Shown: positions 1-8,577, counted from the stretch's first letter. The stretch is 64,000 nt of DNA from Kineococcus rhizosphaerae (GCF_003002055.1 NZ_PVZF01000001.1:496001-560000), one strand, 5' to 3'. The notes: generated by a model from the sequence alone, not told the origin. Numbers and translations: made by a program.

Positions 1-1484
1 CAGGTGGCCTCCTCCCAGCCCTCGAGGACGTGCTCGACGAAGCTCAGAGCGCGCTCGTCCCCCACCTCGTGCAGGACGGCGGCCGCCGCCAGCCGGTCGA
101 CGGGCTCACGCTCGGCCGACCCCGCGATGGCCAGCAGCGGGCAGGACTCCGGGTGACCGGCCTCTCGCAGGCGCAGGGACCACGGCAGAGCCTCCGGCAG
201 CGACATCGACGGCCACATCGACGCCGCCGCCGCCAGGACGGGCGCAGGGGAGGGAGCCGTCGCGAGCAGGGCCTCCAGCACGTCCGAGACCTCCGCGAAG
301 GGCAGGGTCGACAGCTGCCCGAGCAGGGGTACGACGAGGGCCGGCGGGACGGCCGCGGCGAACTCCTCGACCGGCAGGTGCGCTCCGTGGACGATGGCGA
401 GCATCTGGGGAGCGGGCATGTCGCCCGCCCCCCGCCGCAGGTGCTCGAGCATGGCGTCCGCGGCCTGGTCGTACTCCCCCAGCGCGGCGTGGCAGTTGGC
501 CGTGTCCAGCAGGAGTGACACCTCCGTGACGCGCCCACCCCGCAGGTCGGTGACCTCCGTGACGTCGCGCAGCAGGTCCAGCGCACCGCGGAAGTCGCCC
601 TCGGCCATCGCCACCGACGCCCGGACCCGGGTCAGCGCCCCCGGCCGCTCCCCCCACGACTGCAGTCGCTCGATCCAGGAGCGCGCCGTCTCGAACCGCC
701 CCAGCGAGGCGGCGGCCTGGATCGCGCAGTAGGACGCCGACGCCGCCAGGGGCAGCCAGTCCGCCGGTGGCGGCTGGACGGCGTACTGGCCGTCGAGGGG
801 CTCCAGAGCGTCCAGCGCCTCCTGGAAGTGGCGCGAGCTCAGGGCCGAGCGGGCGAAGTTCACGCGGTGGACCGTCACGTCGTGGTGACCGTCCTCCAGG
901 GCCCGGTCGAGCTCGCGCCGGGCCAGGGCGAGGTTGCGGTCGGTCTTGCCCTTCTCCGCCATCGTCTGCACGGTGTACCCGCTGTGCAGGAGGACCAGCG
1001 GGGACACGGTCCCGCTCAGTCGCTCCCCCCCGCGCCGGACGACCTGCTCGTGCAGCGCTCCCGTCCAGTGGCACGTGCGCCGGCGGAAGACGCGAACCAT
1101 CTGCACGGTGAGCGGGTCGTCGTCGACCGAGTCCCACACCGCGTTCGCCACCTGCACGCGCACCACGTCGGCGACGGCCGACCGGCGCAGCAGCGTGCGG
1201 AAGGCCCTGGGGTCACCCTGGACGACCTCGTCGGCGTCCACGGAGAAGACCCACTCGCCGCGGCAGTGCTCCAGCGCCCGGTTGCGGGCGGCCCCGAAGT
1301 CGTCGTCCCAGTGGCCCTCGACGACGACCGCACCGCGCGAGCGTGCGATCTCCAGCGTGCCGTCGGAGCTGCCGGTGTCGTAGACGACGATCTCGTCGAC
1401 GAACGGCGCGACGGCGTCGAGCGAGGCCGCCAGCACCCGCTCCTCGTCCTTGACGATGTAGCACGCGCTGATGAAGACGCTCAC
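1..1484 (-). CDS. Family 2 glycosyltransferase with C-terminal helical repeat region (3' end outside window)
   Basis: The first 200 residues are a GT2 (GT-A) catalytic domain: the N-terminal nucleotide-binding motif CYIVKDEE at residues 8-15, YDTGSSDGT near 35-43, and the metal-binding DADE motif near 84-87. The remaining roughly 290 visible residues are rich in Ala and Leu and look like TPR-type helical repeats, an arrangement common in GT2 proteins that modify surface or flagellar glycans. The GTG start is preceded by GGGGGA about 10 nt upstream. The gene runs out of the window, so full length and stop are unknown. It lies downstream of the nucleotidyltransferase and CDP-glycerol transferase genes on the same strand after a gap of about 105 bases, so sugar transfer in the same glycan pathway is a reasonable inference. 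Donor and acceptor cannot be told from sequence. Confidence 0.85.
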   Translation of the reverse strand, partial: MSVFISACYIVKDEERVLAASLDAVAPFVDEIVVYDTGSSDGTLEIARSRGAVVVEGHWDDDFGAARNRALEHCRGEWVFSVDADEVVQGDPRAFRTLLRRSAVADVVRVQVANAVWDSVDDDPLTVQMVRVFRRRTCHWTGALHEQVVRRGGERLSGTVSPLVLLHSGYTVQTMAEKGKTDRNLALARRELDRALEDGHHDVTVHRVNFARSALSSRHFQEALDALEPLDGQYAVQPPPADWLPLAASASYCAIQAAASLGRFETARSWIERLQSWGERPGALTRVRASVAMAEGDFRGALDLLRDVTEVTDLRGGRVTEVSLLLDTANCHAALGEYDQAADAMLEHLRRGAGDMPAPQMLAIVHGAHLPVEEFAAAVPPALVVPLLGQLSTLPFAEVSDVLEALLATAPSPAPVLAAAASMWPSMSLPEALPWSLRLREAGHPESCPLLAIAGSAEREPVDRLAAAAVLHEVGDERALSFVEHVLEGWEEAT

Positions 1485-1589
1485 GATCCGATCCCCCACC
1501 ACGAGAGTCACCTAGAGTAATAGCCGATGCGCTGAGCGTACTCTGTCGGGGACCGCCGCTGGGGCTGCAGGGGGATCGCGACTCGGACC

Positions 1590-2303
1590 TCAGCGCGGCA
1601 GTGCCGCCCACTCCTGACGGGCGTAGGCCTCGGCCTGGTCCAGGTCGGCGGGGAAGTCGACCTCGACCGCGAAGTGGGCCGTCAGGTCGAGCCCGAGCCA
1701 GCGCACCCCGGCCCCGATCGAGCGCTCGATGCCCGCCTCGAAGTAGTCGTCGTCCCGGCAGGTGCGCAGGGCCGCCTCGAAGTCGGCGCGATCGGCCGCG
1801 CTGACGAAGTTGACGCCGATCGCCTCCCCCTCGCCCCCGACGACGGTCTTGGACAGCTCACGGATGCTGCCGGTGCCGTCGAGGCGGAACTTGACCTCCT
1901 CCTCGGCGACCCGTCCGAAGGTCACCGACACGAAGCTCTGCTCCGCCCGCACCGCCGTGCGGACCGCCGCGGCGAACCCGGGGGAGAACAGCACGTCGCC
2001 GTTGAGCCAGAGCACGTCACCCTCCAGACCTGCGACGGCCTCGAGCAGCGACTGGGAGGTGTTCGTGGTGGCGTAGCGCGGGGCTTCGACGAACCTCACC
2101 CCGGACAGCCGCGCCCGGAACTCGTCCTGACGGTGGCCCACCACCACGTGCGCGACCCAGCCCTCGTCCGTCAGCGGGGAGAGCAGACGCAGCTGGCGCT
2201 CCAGGAGCGACTCACCCCCCGGTCCCACGGGCGTCAGGGGCTTGGGGCAGGCACCGCCCAGACGGGTCCCGCGGCCGGCGGCCAGGACGACGATGTTCTT
2301 CAT
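1590..2303 (-). CDS. Sugar/polyol-phosphate nucleotidyltransferase
   Basis: A 237-residue single-domain NTP transferase. The signature AAGRGTRLG at residues 7-15 is followed by PKPL with the conserved Lys near 20, and LNGDVLF near residue 96 holds the metal-binding Asp. Compact proteins like this (LicC/choline-phosphate cytidylyltransferase-like, or MobA-like sugar nucleotidyltransferases) make CDP- or other NDP-activated donors. I chose the internal ATG because it has GGAG 8-10 nt upstream and begins exactly at the nucleotide-binding fold; the longer open frame adds unrelated sequence. It directly follows the CDP-glycerol-type transferase on the same strand (about 30 nt gap) and probably makes its activated substrate. 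CDP-glycerol specificity is an inference from that neighbour. Confidence 0.85.
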   Translation of the reverse strand: MKNIVVLAAGRGTRLGGACPKPLTPVGPGGESLLERQLRLLSPLTDEGWVAHVVVGHRQDEFRARLSGVRFVEAPRYATTNTSQSLLEAVAGLEGDVLWLNGDVLFSPGFAAAVRTAVRAEQSFVSVTFGRVAEEEVKFRLDGTGSIRELSKTVVGGEGEAIGVNFVSAADRADFEAALRTCRDDDYFEAGIERSIGAGVRWLGLDLTAHFAVEVDFPADLDQAEAYARQEWAALPR

Positions 2304-2332
2304 GTCGGCTCTCCTTCGGGGGTGGTGAACGG

Positions 2333-4000
2333 TCAGCGCGTGGCGACGGCCGGCTCGGTGGCTGCACGTTCGGCGTGCAGGGCGGCCAGCAGGTCGTCGA
2401 TGATGCGGCCCGTGGCCTTGCCGTCGGCGAACAGGAAGTGCTCGCGGACGGTGGCCGCACGTTCGACGCGTCGCGGGTCCTCCCCGCGGGCGACGAGGGC
2501 CAGGAAGGCCTCGACGTCCGCCCACGACCGGCCCTGGTACATGGCGTCGAAGTAGCGTCCCTCCTCGTTGACCCCGGGACCGTCGAGCCGCTGCAGGTAC
2601 ATGACGGGCTTGCCGGTCAGCAGGAACTCGGTGGCGATCGAGCTCAGATCGCTGATCAGCGCGTCCGCGGCGTCCACGGCGTCCTGGTAGTCGGGTGCGG
2701 TGTCGAGGACCATGGTGGTCGACTCCTCGACGGTCGCGCAGAACTGGCGCGCCAGTTCCGCCGCTTTCCCCCCTGCGGCGAGCAGGTCGGTCAGCAGCCG
2801 GGGGTGCGGACGCACGACCAGGAAGAGGTCGTCCCGGGTGCCGAAGGTCCTGAGGACGTCACCGACGTACAGGTGGAAGGTGGACCAGCCGCCGGGCTCC
2901 ATCCGGAAGTGCGGGTTCCACAGGACGGTGCGGCGGTCCCCCGCCAGCTCCCGCAGGGCCCGCGCACCCGGGCCCGGGACCGCGTTGACGGTCCGGTCCT
3001 GCTTGGGGGAGCCGAGGACTCGGACGTGGTCGGCGCCCACGAGGCAGTTCCGGGCGAACAGGTCCCGCTGCGCCCGGCTGGGCAGGTAGGCGCGCCAGGC
3101 CAGCCGCTGCAGCGGGAGGTCCCACAGCAGGCGGTCCATGAACTCCCCGGCGATGGCCCCGTTGCCGTAGGGGAGGACCACCTGACGGACTCCGGCGGCG
3201 GCGACGTCGGCGGTGCGCAGGCCCGGGAGCCGCGTCTCGTCGTAGGGGTTGTCGACGATGAGCACGTCGACCTCGTCCAAGCTCCCCAGGAGCCACTGCG
3301 GGGACACCGGTGAGAACCCCTGAGCGCGCAGGAAGTCCGCGGCCGATCCTCCGGACGGGGTCTGCGGGGCGTCGGAACCGACGAGGACGAAGTCGACGCG
3401 GTCGTCGACCGTCAAGGCGGTGACGACCGGGACGACCGAACCCCAGTAGTGCAGGTGCTCGAAGAGCACCACGACCGTGGGACGCCTCCGGTCACGCCCG
3501 CAGCGGCGGACGTCCCGGTGGGCGATGGCCAACTCGGCCCTGTTCCGTGCCGCCGACGCCGTGAGGGTCGCGTTGGCGCGGTGCAGCGCCTGCAGCTCCG
3601 CCAGCGCTCGCTCGTGATCGGAGCGCAGCGACCGGATCGTCGCCCGCTCCTCGTCACCCCACAGCGATTGCGCCACGCCGGTGAGCAGAGCCACCGCCTG
3701 CGCCGCCGACCCCGCGTCGGGCCCCACGGTGACCCGGCCGGTCACCGCCACGGGCTCGGAGGAACCCACGAGCTCCATCTGCGGCAGGGCTGCAGGACCG
3801 CACAGGCGCAGGATCCGGGCGACGAGCTCCTCCGTGGGCTCCTCGACGCCCTGGACCGCCACGAAGACGGTGACGGGGTCGGCCACGGAGAACAGGCGCG
3901 CCACAGCCTGGAGAGCCACCTCCGCGGAGAAGGAGGTCAGGTCCTCGATGGTGAGCAGGAGGCGAACGGCTGGCTCTGCGGCGTGGTCGCTGGTGGTCAC
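2333..4000 (-). CDS. CDP-glycerol:glycerophosphate glycerophosphotransferase family protein (TagB/TagF-like)
   Basis: A 555-residue protein. The C-terminal 350 residues are the CDP-glycerol glycerophosphotransferase domain: a Rossmann-type start at VVLFEHLHYWGS, a middle HPRLL motif, and a donor-site block SDLSSIATEFLLTGKP. The N-terminal 200 residues are not recognised. Family members build polyol-phosphate chains on wall or surface glycans at the cytoplasmic membrane. The GTG start at 4000 has GGAG 4 nt upstream and lies only 6 nt after the -10 of a sigma-28-like promoter, so the mRNA may be leaderless. The open frame upstream overlaps that promoter and looks non-coding. Flagellar-sigma control suggests that the polymer decorates flagella or is made in step with motility; that role is inferred. 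Confidence 0.85.
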   Translation of the reverse strand: MTTSDHAAEPAVRLLLTIEDLTSFSAEVALQAVARLFSVADPVTVFVAVQGVEEPTEELVARILRLCGPAALPQMELVGSSEPVAVTGRVTVGPDAGSAAQAVALLTGVAQSLWGDEERATIRSLRSDHERALAELQALHRANATLTASAARNRAELAIAHRDVRRCGRDRRRPTVVVLFEHLHYWGSVVPVVTALTVDDRVDFVLVGSDAPQTPSGGSAADFLRAQGFSPVSPQWLLGSLDEVDVLIVDNPYDETRLPGLRTADVAAAGVRQVVLPYGNGAIAGEFMDRLLWDLPLQRLAWRAYLPSRAQRDLFARNCLVGADHVRVLGSPKQDRTVNAVPGPGARALRELAGDRRTVLWNPHFRMEPGGWSTFHLYVGDVLRTFGTRDDLFLVVRPHPRLLTDLLAAGGKAAELARQFCATVEESTTMVLDTAPDYQDAVDAADALISDLSSIATEFLLTGKPVMYLQRLDGPGVNEEGRYFDAMYQGRSWADVEAFLALVARGEDPRRVERAATVREHFLFADGKATGRIIDDLLAALHAERAATEPAVATR

Positions 4001-4006
4001 AGCACT

Positions 4007-4033
4007 CCATCGGCAGTTGCGGGACGACCCTTG
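4007..4033 (-). promoter_or_regulatory. Sigma-28-like promoter P1 for the CDP-glycerol transferase gene
   Basis: Read on the minus strand: -35 CTCAAG, 15 nt spacer counted from CAAG, -10 GCCGATGG. This resembles the FliA/SigD/WhiG consensus (TAAA-N15-GCCGATAA). A 16-base sequence identical to one in P2 sits just upstream of the -35 (4036-4051). The predicted transcription start coincides with the GTG codon at 4000. Confidence 0.7.
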
Positions 4034-4127
4034 AGCCGAACGGGTGACGGCGCCGGTACCCGGGCGACGGCTCGGACCACCGGGAAGGGGCGGCCGGCCC
4101 ACCGACCGACGTGCGGCAGCGCCCTCC

Positions 4128-5024
4128 TCAGGCGGTGCGCGCCACCGGGGCCGCGTACGACCCGAAGGCGCTCAGGGCCAGGCGCGACCGGAAGTCGCTC
4201 TGCGTGCCGACCGCGGCGTAGTACGCCTCCTTGCGCTTGACCGCCGCACCGGAACCGGGCAGCTGGGCCACCATCTCCGGCGACAGGTGCGTGTTCATGC
4301 CGTCGCGCAGCAGCACGAGGGCCTCGGCCCGCATCTGCGAGATGCGGGACTCGGAGACACCCAGCTCCTCGGCGAGCTCGGCCATGGGCCGCTCCTGCAT
4401 GAAGTAGCCCTCGACGACGGCGCGCAGGCGCTCGGGCAGGCACGCGACGGCGGAGCGGAGGTAGCCGAGCCGCTCGCGGTGCAGGAGCTCCTGCTCGGGG
4501 CCGGGGGTGTGGGTAGGCAGGTGGTCGTCGAGCGAGGCACCTTCGGCGGTGAAGCCCTGCATCGACAGGACCATCGAGCGCTGCGCCTCGTCGCGGGTCT
4601 CGGCCAGCTCCTTCTCGGAGACTCCCAGGGAGGCGGCGAGCTCGGAGCCGCTGGGGGTGCGGCCGAGCTGGGCGGTCAGCTGGTCCTCGGTCTGGGCGAG
4701 CTTGCGCTGGCGGCTGCGGACGCCGCGCGAGGCCCAGTCCTGACCGCGCAGGTCGTCGAGGATGGCGCCGCGGATGCGGGTGTTGGCGTACCGGTTGAAC
4801 GGGACACCGGTGGTCGGGTCGTACGCCTTGGAGGCCTGGAAGAGCGCCATGAGGCCGGCCGAGGTCAGGTCGTCGCGGCTCACGTGCGACGGCAGACGGC
4901 CGATGAACTCGCTGGTGATGTAGCCGACGAGCGGCAGGTGCTTCTCGACGAGCGCGGAGCGCTCGGCGGCAGAGAGCTCGACCATGGGGAGCTCCCGGGC
5001 GGCGAAGGCGGTGTCTGCGGTCAC
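4128..5024 (-). CDS. fliA: Flagellar RNA polymerase sigma factor (FliA/WhiG/SigD family)
   Basis: A 298-residue sigma-70 family protein with regions 2, 3 and 4. Region 2 spans about residues 28-100 (LVGYITSEFIG; FNRYANTRIRGAILDDLR, the -10-reading helix), region 3 about 115-165, and region 4 about 215-265 with the helix-turn-helix ELAEELGVSESRISQMR. Lack of region 1 and this layout fit the FliA/WhiG group. Two starts are possible: GTG at 5024, right after the -10 of a sigma-28-like promoter (leaderless, as at the gene starting at 4000), and ATG at 4985 with GGGAG 6-7 nt upstream. I list the GTG because the arrangement mirrors P1, but the ATG is a real alternative. Its own promoter matches the class it should recognise, which implies autoregulation. 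It probably drives P1-P5. Confidence 0.88.
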   Translation of the reverse strand: MTADTAFAARELPMVELSAAERSALVEKHLPLVGYITSEFIGRLPSHVSRDDLTSAGLMALFQASKAYDPTTGVPFNRYANTRIRGAILDDLRGQDWASRGVRSRQRKLAQTEDQLTAQLGRTPSGSELAASLGVSEKELAETRDEAQRSMVLSMQGFTAEGASLDDHLPTHTPGPEQELLHRERLGYLRSAVACLPERLRAVVEGYFMQERPMAELAEELGVSESRISQMRAEALVLLRDGMNTHLSPEMVAQLPGSGAAVKRKEAYYAAVGTQSDFRSRLALSAFGSYAAPVARTA

Positions 5025-5031
5025 ACACCCC

Positions 5032-5060
5032 TTCTCGGCACGACCCCCCTCGTGACTTGA
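5032..5060 (-). promoter_or_regulatory. Sigma-28-like promoter P2 for the flagellar sigma gene
   Basis: Minus strand: -35 CTCAAG, spacer 16 nt counted from CAAG, -10 GCCGAGAA at 5032-5039. The 16-base box upstream of the -35 (5064-5079) is identical to the one at P1. The GTG codon at 5024 falls where transcription should start; GTGACC follows the -10 by 6-7 nt in both P1 and P2. Confidence 0.65.
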
Positions 5061-5177
5061 GCGCCGAACGGGTGACGGCTCCCCCGCTCGCACTGCTCCG
5101 AACGAGCCACCGGGCTCCACGGTCCGTGGCGCGGACGGCCGCCGGGGTGACGGACCGTCCGGACGGCGCAACGCCCT

Positions 5178-5205
5178 TCAGCAGGACCCGTCCGGGTGCC
5201 GAAGG
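5178..5205 (+). promoter_or_regulatory. Sigma-28-like promoter P3 for the small unknown gene at 5268
   Basis: Plus strand: -35 TCAG at 5178-5181, 16 nt spacer, -10 GCCGAAGG at 5198-5205. It leaves a leader of about 55 nt before the GTG at 5268. Confidence 0.6.
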
Positions 5206-5267
5206 GTGGACGTCGCACCACGCCGGAACTGCTGTGGTGCTCGTGGTACGTGTGGCTGGAGGTACTC

Positions 5268-5615
5268 GTGAAACCGATGTGGCAGGTCGTGCGCGACCTG
5301 GAGTTCGCCTACAAGAAGGGCCGACTGACCCCGTCCTTCCTGGACTACTACGCCGAGGCGAACGGGGAGCGCATCAGCGCCCTGTACGCCCTGTGCGCGA
5401 AGAACTTCCTCGACGTGGAGCACGAGATCGGTCGCAACGACCACATCGCGAAGGAGCGGACGCACGGCGTCGACCAGGCCGCGGTGAACCGTGCCCTCGA
5501 GGAGGAGTCCCGGATCCTCAACCAGGAGCTGCGCAACGCCCGCGAGGACGGCCGGCCCTACTACCTGCGCAAGCCGACGAAGAACGCCCAGTTCGTCAAG
5601 AAGCCGGGCAGCTGA
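5268..5615 (+). CDS. Small charged protein of unknown function in the motility regulon
   Basis: A 115-residue protein rich in Glu, Arg and Lys, predicted mostly helical, with no signal peptide or membrane segment. Recognisable stretches are FAYKKGRLTPSFLDYY near residues 13-28 and a basic tail ending KKPGS. I recognise no family. The GTG start has a strong GGAGG five bases upstream; the longer open frame is ruled out because it would cover the promoter P3. The gene sits between the divergent flagellar sigma gene and flgN and has its own sigma-28-like promoter, so a role in flagellar assembly, export or control is inferred. An anti-sigma or chaperone role is possible but not shown. Confidence 0.75.
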   Translation: MKPMWQVVRDLEFAYKKGRLTPSFLDYYAEANGERISALYALCAKNFLDVEHEIGRNDHIAKERTHGVDQAAVNRALEEESRILNQELRNAREDGRPYYLRKPTKNAQFVKKPGS

Positions 5616-5638
5616 CCCGCGTTCCCGCCCGCTGACGC

Positions 5639-5665
5639 TCAGCTCGTGGTAGCGCCCGCCGATGG
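5639..5665 (+). promoter_or_regulatory. Sigma-28-like promoter P4 for flgN-flgK-flgL
   Basis: Plus strand: -35 TCAG at 5639-5642, exactly 15 nt spacer, -10 GCCGATGG at 5658-5665. Transcription would begin near 5672, giving a leader of about 37 nt to the flgN ATG. Confidence 0.72.
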
Positions 5666-5708
5666 ACGGCTCGAGCACCACCGACTGACGGCAACGGGAA
5701 GGACACGC

Positions 5709-6200
5709 ATGGGACTCGCCGAGGTCTCCGGCATCCTCTGGAAGGAGCGGGAGCTGCTGGAGCTGCTCCTGTTCAAGCTGGAGGAGGAGCAGCTCGTGCT
5801 GGCCAGCGGCCGCACGCGCTGGCTGGCGCACGCGACCCGCGAGGTCGAGTTCGTCATGGAGCAGATCCGGGCGACCGAGCTCCTGCGCGCCACCCAGGTC
5901 GACGGGATCGCCGCCGAGCTCGAGCTCGAGCCGGGACCGAGCCTGAACGCCCTCGCCGCCGCCGCCCCGGACCCGTGGGGGGAGATCTTCCGCGGCCACC
6001 GCGACGCCTTCCTGACCCTCACCTCCGAGATCCAGGACCTGGCCGACGCCAACCGCGATCTCCTCAAGGCGGGCTCGCGCGCCCTGCGCGAGACCCTGCT
6101 GGGGCTGGACAAGCCCCTCGACACCTACACCGCCCAGGGCAAGAACACGGCCGCGTCGGCCGGCGGATCCCGCGCCCACTTCGTCGACGAAGCCTTCTGA
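5709..6200 (+). CDS. flgN: FlgN-like flagellar chaperone
   Basis: A 163-residue, almost entirely helical protein. The N-terminal half (SGILWKERELLELLLFKLEEE at about residues 6-26) is typical of FlgN, the type III export chaperone for the hook-filament junction proteins FlgK and FlgL. The C-terminal half is a long helix followed by an Ala/Gly-rich tail. The ATG has GGAAGG about 8 nt upstream. It is followed after 14 nt by flgK and then flgL, its expected clients, which supports the assignment more than sequence identity does. It acts in the cytoplasm. Confidence 0.8.
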   Translation: MGLAEVSGILWKERELLELLLFKLEEEQLVLASGRTRWLAHATREVEFVMEQIRATELLRATQVDGIAAELELEPGPSLNALAAAAPDPWGEIFRGHRDAFLTLTSEIQDLADANRDLLKAGSRALRETLLGLDKPLDTYTAQGKNTAASAGGSRAHFVDEAF

Positions 6201-6214
6201 GAGGACCCCTGACG

Positions 6215-7582
6215 ATGAGCACCTTCTCCGGCATCAACACCGCGCGCCGCGGCCTGTCCGCCGCCCAGCTGGGCATGGACGTCACCGGCCAGAACGTGGC
6301 GAACGCCAACACCGACGGCTACTCGCGCCAGCGCGTCGAGCAGTCCGCGAGCGTCCTGAGCCAGAGCGGGCCGAACGCGCTCAAGAACACCCCCGGTGAC
6401 GGGGTGGTCGTCACCAGCATCTCCCGCGTCTCCGACGCCCTGGCCACCGCCACCGCGCGCCAGGACTCCGCCGCCGCGATGGAGCAGGCTGCCGCGAGCA
6501 ACGTGTGGGGCACGATCGAGAGCGCCATCGGCGACACCGGCGCGACCGGCCTGAGCCAGGCCCTGCAGGACCTCGGCTCGGCGTGGAACACGCTGGCCAA
6601 CAACAACGGGACCACCGGCCAGGACGGCAACCGCCAGCTGGTCCTCACCCGCAGCCAGGCCGTCGTCTCGACGATCGGCAGCATGAACGGTCAGCTCGAG
6701 GCCCAGTACGACCAGCTCGGGTTGCAGGCCCAGGCGCAGGCGACCCAGGCGAACACCGCCGCCGCGAACATCGCCAAGCTGAACACCTCGATCCGCGAGA
6801 CGCTCTCCACCGGCGCGTCGGCGAACGAGCTCATGGACCAGCGCGACCAGTACCTGAACCAGCTGTCCGACCTCACCGGATCGCGAGTGGTCAACCGCGA
6901 CAACGGCACGGTGGACGTCTTCGTCGGCAACGCCACCATCGTCACCGGCGACTACTCGTACACGATGACGCTGAGCGTCCCCGACCCGTCGAACCCCGGG
7001 CAGACGATCGGCAACCCCCGCATCGGCGACCAGGTGGTGGCCAGCATCAACGGCCAGGACGCCGCTCCGGTCGCCGGCTCCCTCAAGGGCACGCTCGACG
7101 GGGCGAACAAGACGCTGGCCGACCAGAAGAGCAAGCTGGACGACTTCGCCGCGACCCTGGCCGACAAGGTCAACACCGCCACCGGCACCTCCTTCTTCGC
7201 GGCCGCCGGCGGCGGCACCGTCGACTCGGGCAACATCACCCTGGCGGCGACGTCGGTGCAGGACAGCACCAACGCCACCGGTGACGGCTCCACCGACCGA
7301 GCCTTCGCCAAGGAGGTCGTCAAGCAGTTCGGTGCCGTGAAGCAGAACTGGCTGACGAACGTCACGAACCTGGCCAGTTCCGCTCAGTCCGCCTCGAACC
7401 GCGCCGATCTGGCCTCGCAGGTGTCCCTGAAGTCCGCCTCGGTCCGCGACAGCGTCTCCGGGGTGAACCTGGACGAGGAGATGACGAACCTGGTCGCCTA
7501 CCAGCACGCCTACTCCGCCGCCGCCAAGGTGCTGACCACGATGGACGAGGCCCTGGACACGCTCATGAACATGGTCCGCTGA
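6215..7582 (+). CDS. flgK: Flagellar hook-associated protein 1 (FlgK)
   Basis: A 455-residue protein with the family's two ends. The N-terminal rod/hook motif is FSGINTARRGLSAAQLGMDV then GQNVANANTDGYSRQ (residues 4-40), and the C-terminal helix has NLDEEMTNLVAYQHAYSAAAK near 420-440. The middle is the variable D2 region. FlgK is exported through the flagellar channel and forms the first ring of the hook-filament junction. The ATG 14 nt after flgN is chosen because the ANTDGYSRQ block lies at the normal distance. It is shorter than the E. coli protein (about 550) but within the actinobacterial range. Confidence 0.95.
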   Translation: MSTFSGINTARRGLSAAQLGMDVTGQNVANANTDGYSRQRVEQSASVLSQSGPNALKNTPGDGVVVTSISRVSDALATATARQDSAAAMEQAAASNVWGTIESAIGDTGATGLSQALQDLGSAWNTLANNNGTTGQDGNRQLVLTRSQAVVSTIGSMNGQLEAQYDQLGLQAQAQATQANTAAANIAKLNTSIRETLSTGASANELMDQRDQYLNQLSDLTGSRVVNRDNGTVDVFVGNATIVTGDYSYTMTLSVPDPSNPGQTIGNPRIGDQVVASINGQDAAPVAGSLKGTLDGANKTLADQKSKLDDFAATLADKVNTATGTSFFAAAGGGTVDSGNITLAATSVQDSTNATGDGSTDRAFAKEVVKQFGAVKQNWLTNVTNLASSAQSASNRADLASQVSLKSASVRDSVSGVNLDEEMTNLVAYQHAYSAAAKVLTTMDEALDTLMNMVR

Positions 7583-7612
7583 CCGTACTGACACCTGAGG
7601 AGGAGGACTGAC

Positions 7613-8518
7613 ATGCTCGGTCGCATCACCCAGCGCAGCATCGCGATGAACTCGCTCACGAACTTGCAGATCAACCAGAACCGCACGGCGAAGCTCCAGG
7701 AGCAGATCACCAGCGGCAGCTCGCTCACCAAGGGGTCCGACGACTCCGTCCGGGCCGCGGCCGCGCTGCGCCTGAACGGCGAGATCGCCCTGAACGGCGA
7801 CTACGGCCGGAACCTGTCCGACGCGCGCAACGTGATGGACAGCCAGGAGAGCGCGCTCAACAGCACCGTCGATCGCCTGCAGCGGGTCAGGGAGCTGGCC
7901 GTCGGCGCCGTCAACGGCACGCTCGACGCCAACGGCCGAGCGGCCTACGCGTCCGAGATCCGCGAGATCAGGAACACGATCCTGGGTGACGCGAACACGA
8001 ACTACGCCGGCCGCGCCGTCTTCGGGGGGACGACGGACAGCACCGTGGCCTACGCGGCCGCGACGCCTCCGGCCACCGGCTACGTCACGCACGACGACGG
8101 GGGGACGGTCACCCGGACCATCTCGGCGGGCGTGACGGTGACGGTGAACACCCCGGGTGCGTCGGTCTTCGGGGACGCGACCAGCAACGTGTTCGACGAG
8201 CTGGACCGGTTGGCCGACGACATCGCCGCTGGTACCTACGGTGCAGGCAGCGCGGTCGACGTCGCCACGATCGACGGCCGCATCAGCGCGGCGACCAACG
8301 CCATGGCGACGATCGGGGCCAAGCAGAACCAGGTCGATCACGCCGAGGACGTCAACACCTCCCAGCTGCAGTACCTCCAGGCGCAGCTGGAGGACGCCAC
8401 CGGTGTCGACCCGGCCAAGGCCTACCTGGAGTTCACCCAGCAGAACGTCGCCTACCAGGCGGCCCTGCAGGTCACGGCCAAGACCGTCCAGACCTCCCTC
8501 ATGGACTTCCTGCGCTGA
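7613..8518 (+). CDS. flgL: Flagellar hook-associated protein 3 (FlgL)
   Basis: A 301-residue flagellin-fold protein. The N-terminal D0/D1 helix (RITQRSIAMNSLTNLQINQN, LQEQITSGSSLTKGSDD) and the C-terminal helix (YLEFTQQNVAYQAALQVTAK) pair in the filament-type coiled coil, while residues 120-210 form a variable beta-rich domain. It is the second junction protein between hook and filament. The start has GGAGGA 7 nt upstream and lies 30 nt after flgK, so both belong to the P4 operon. No flagellin gene is present in this window. Confidence 0.93.
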   Translation: MLGRITQRSIAMNSLTNLQINQNRTAKLQEQITSGSSLTKGSDDSVRAAAALRLNGEIALNGDYGRNLSDARNVMDSQESALNSTVDRLQRVRELAVGAVNGTLDANGRAAYASEIREIRNTILGDANTNYAGRAVFGGTTDSTVAYAAATPPATGYVTHDDGGTVTRTISAGVTVTVNTPGASVFGDATSNVFDELDRLADDIAAGTYGAGSAVDVATIDGRISAATNAMATIGAKQNQVDHAEDVNTSQLQYLQAQLEDATGVDPAKAYLEFTQQNVAYQAALQVTAKTVQTSLMDFLR

Positions 8519-8577
8519 TCGCGCCGGAAGACCCCCGGAAGCGTTCCACCTTCGCCCCCACCTGTGGAGTTCCTAGA

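Noticed and set aside
5178-6179. Long minus-strand open frame opposite the small gene and flgN
   Set aside because: No motif, and it overlaps two promoters and two well-supported genes.
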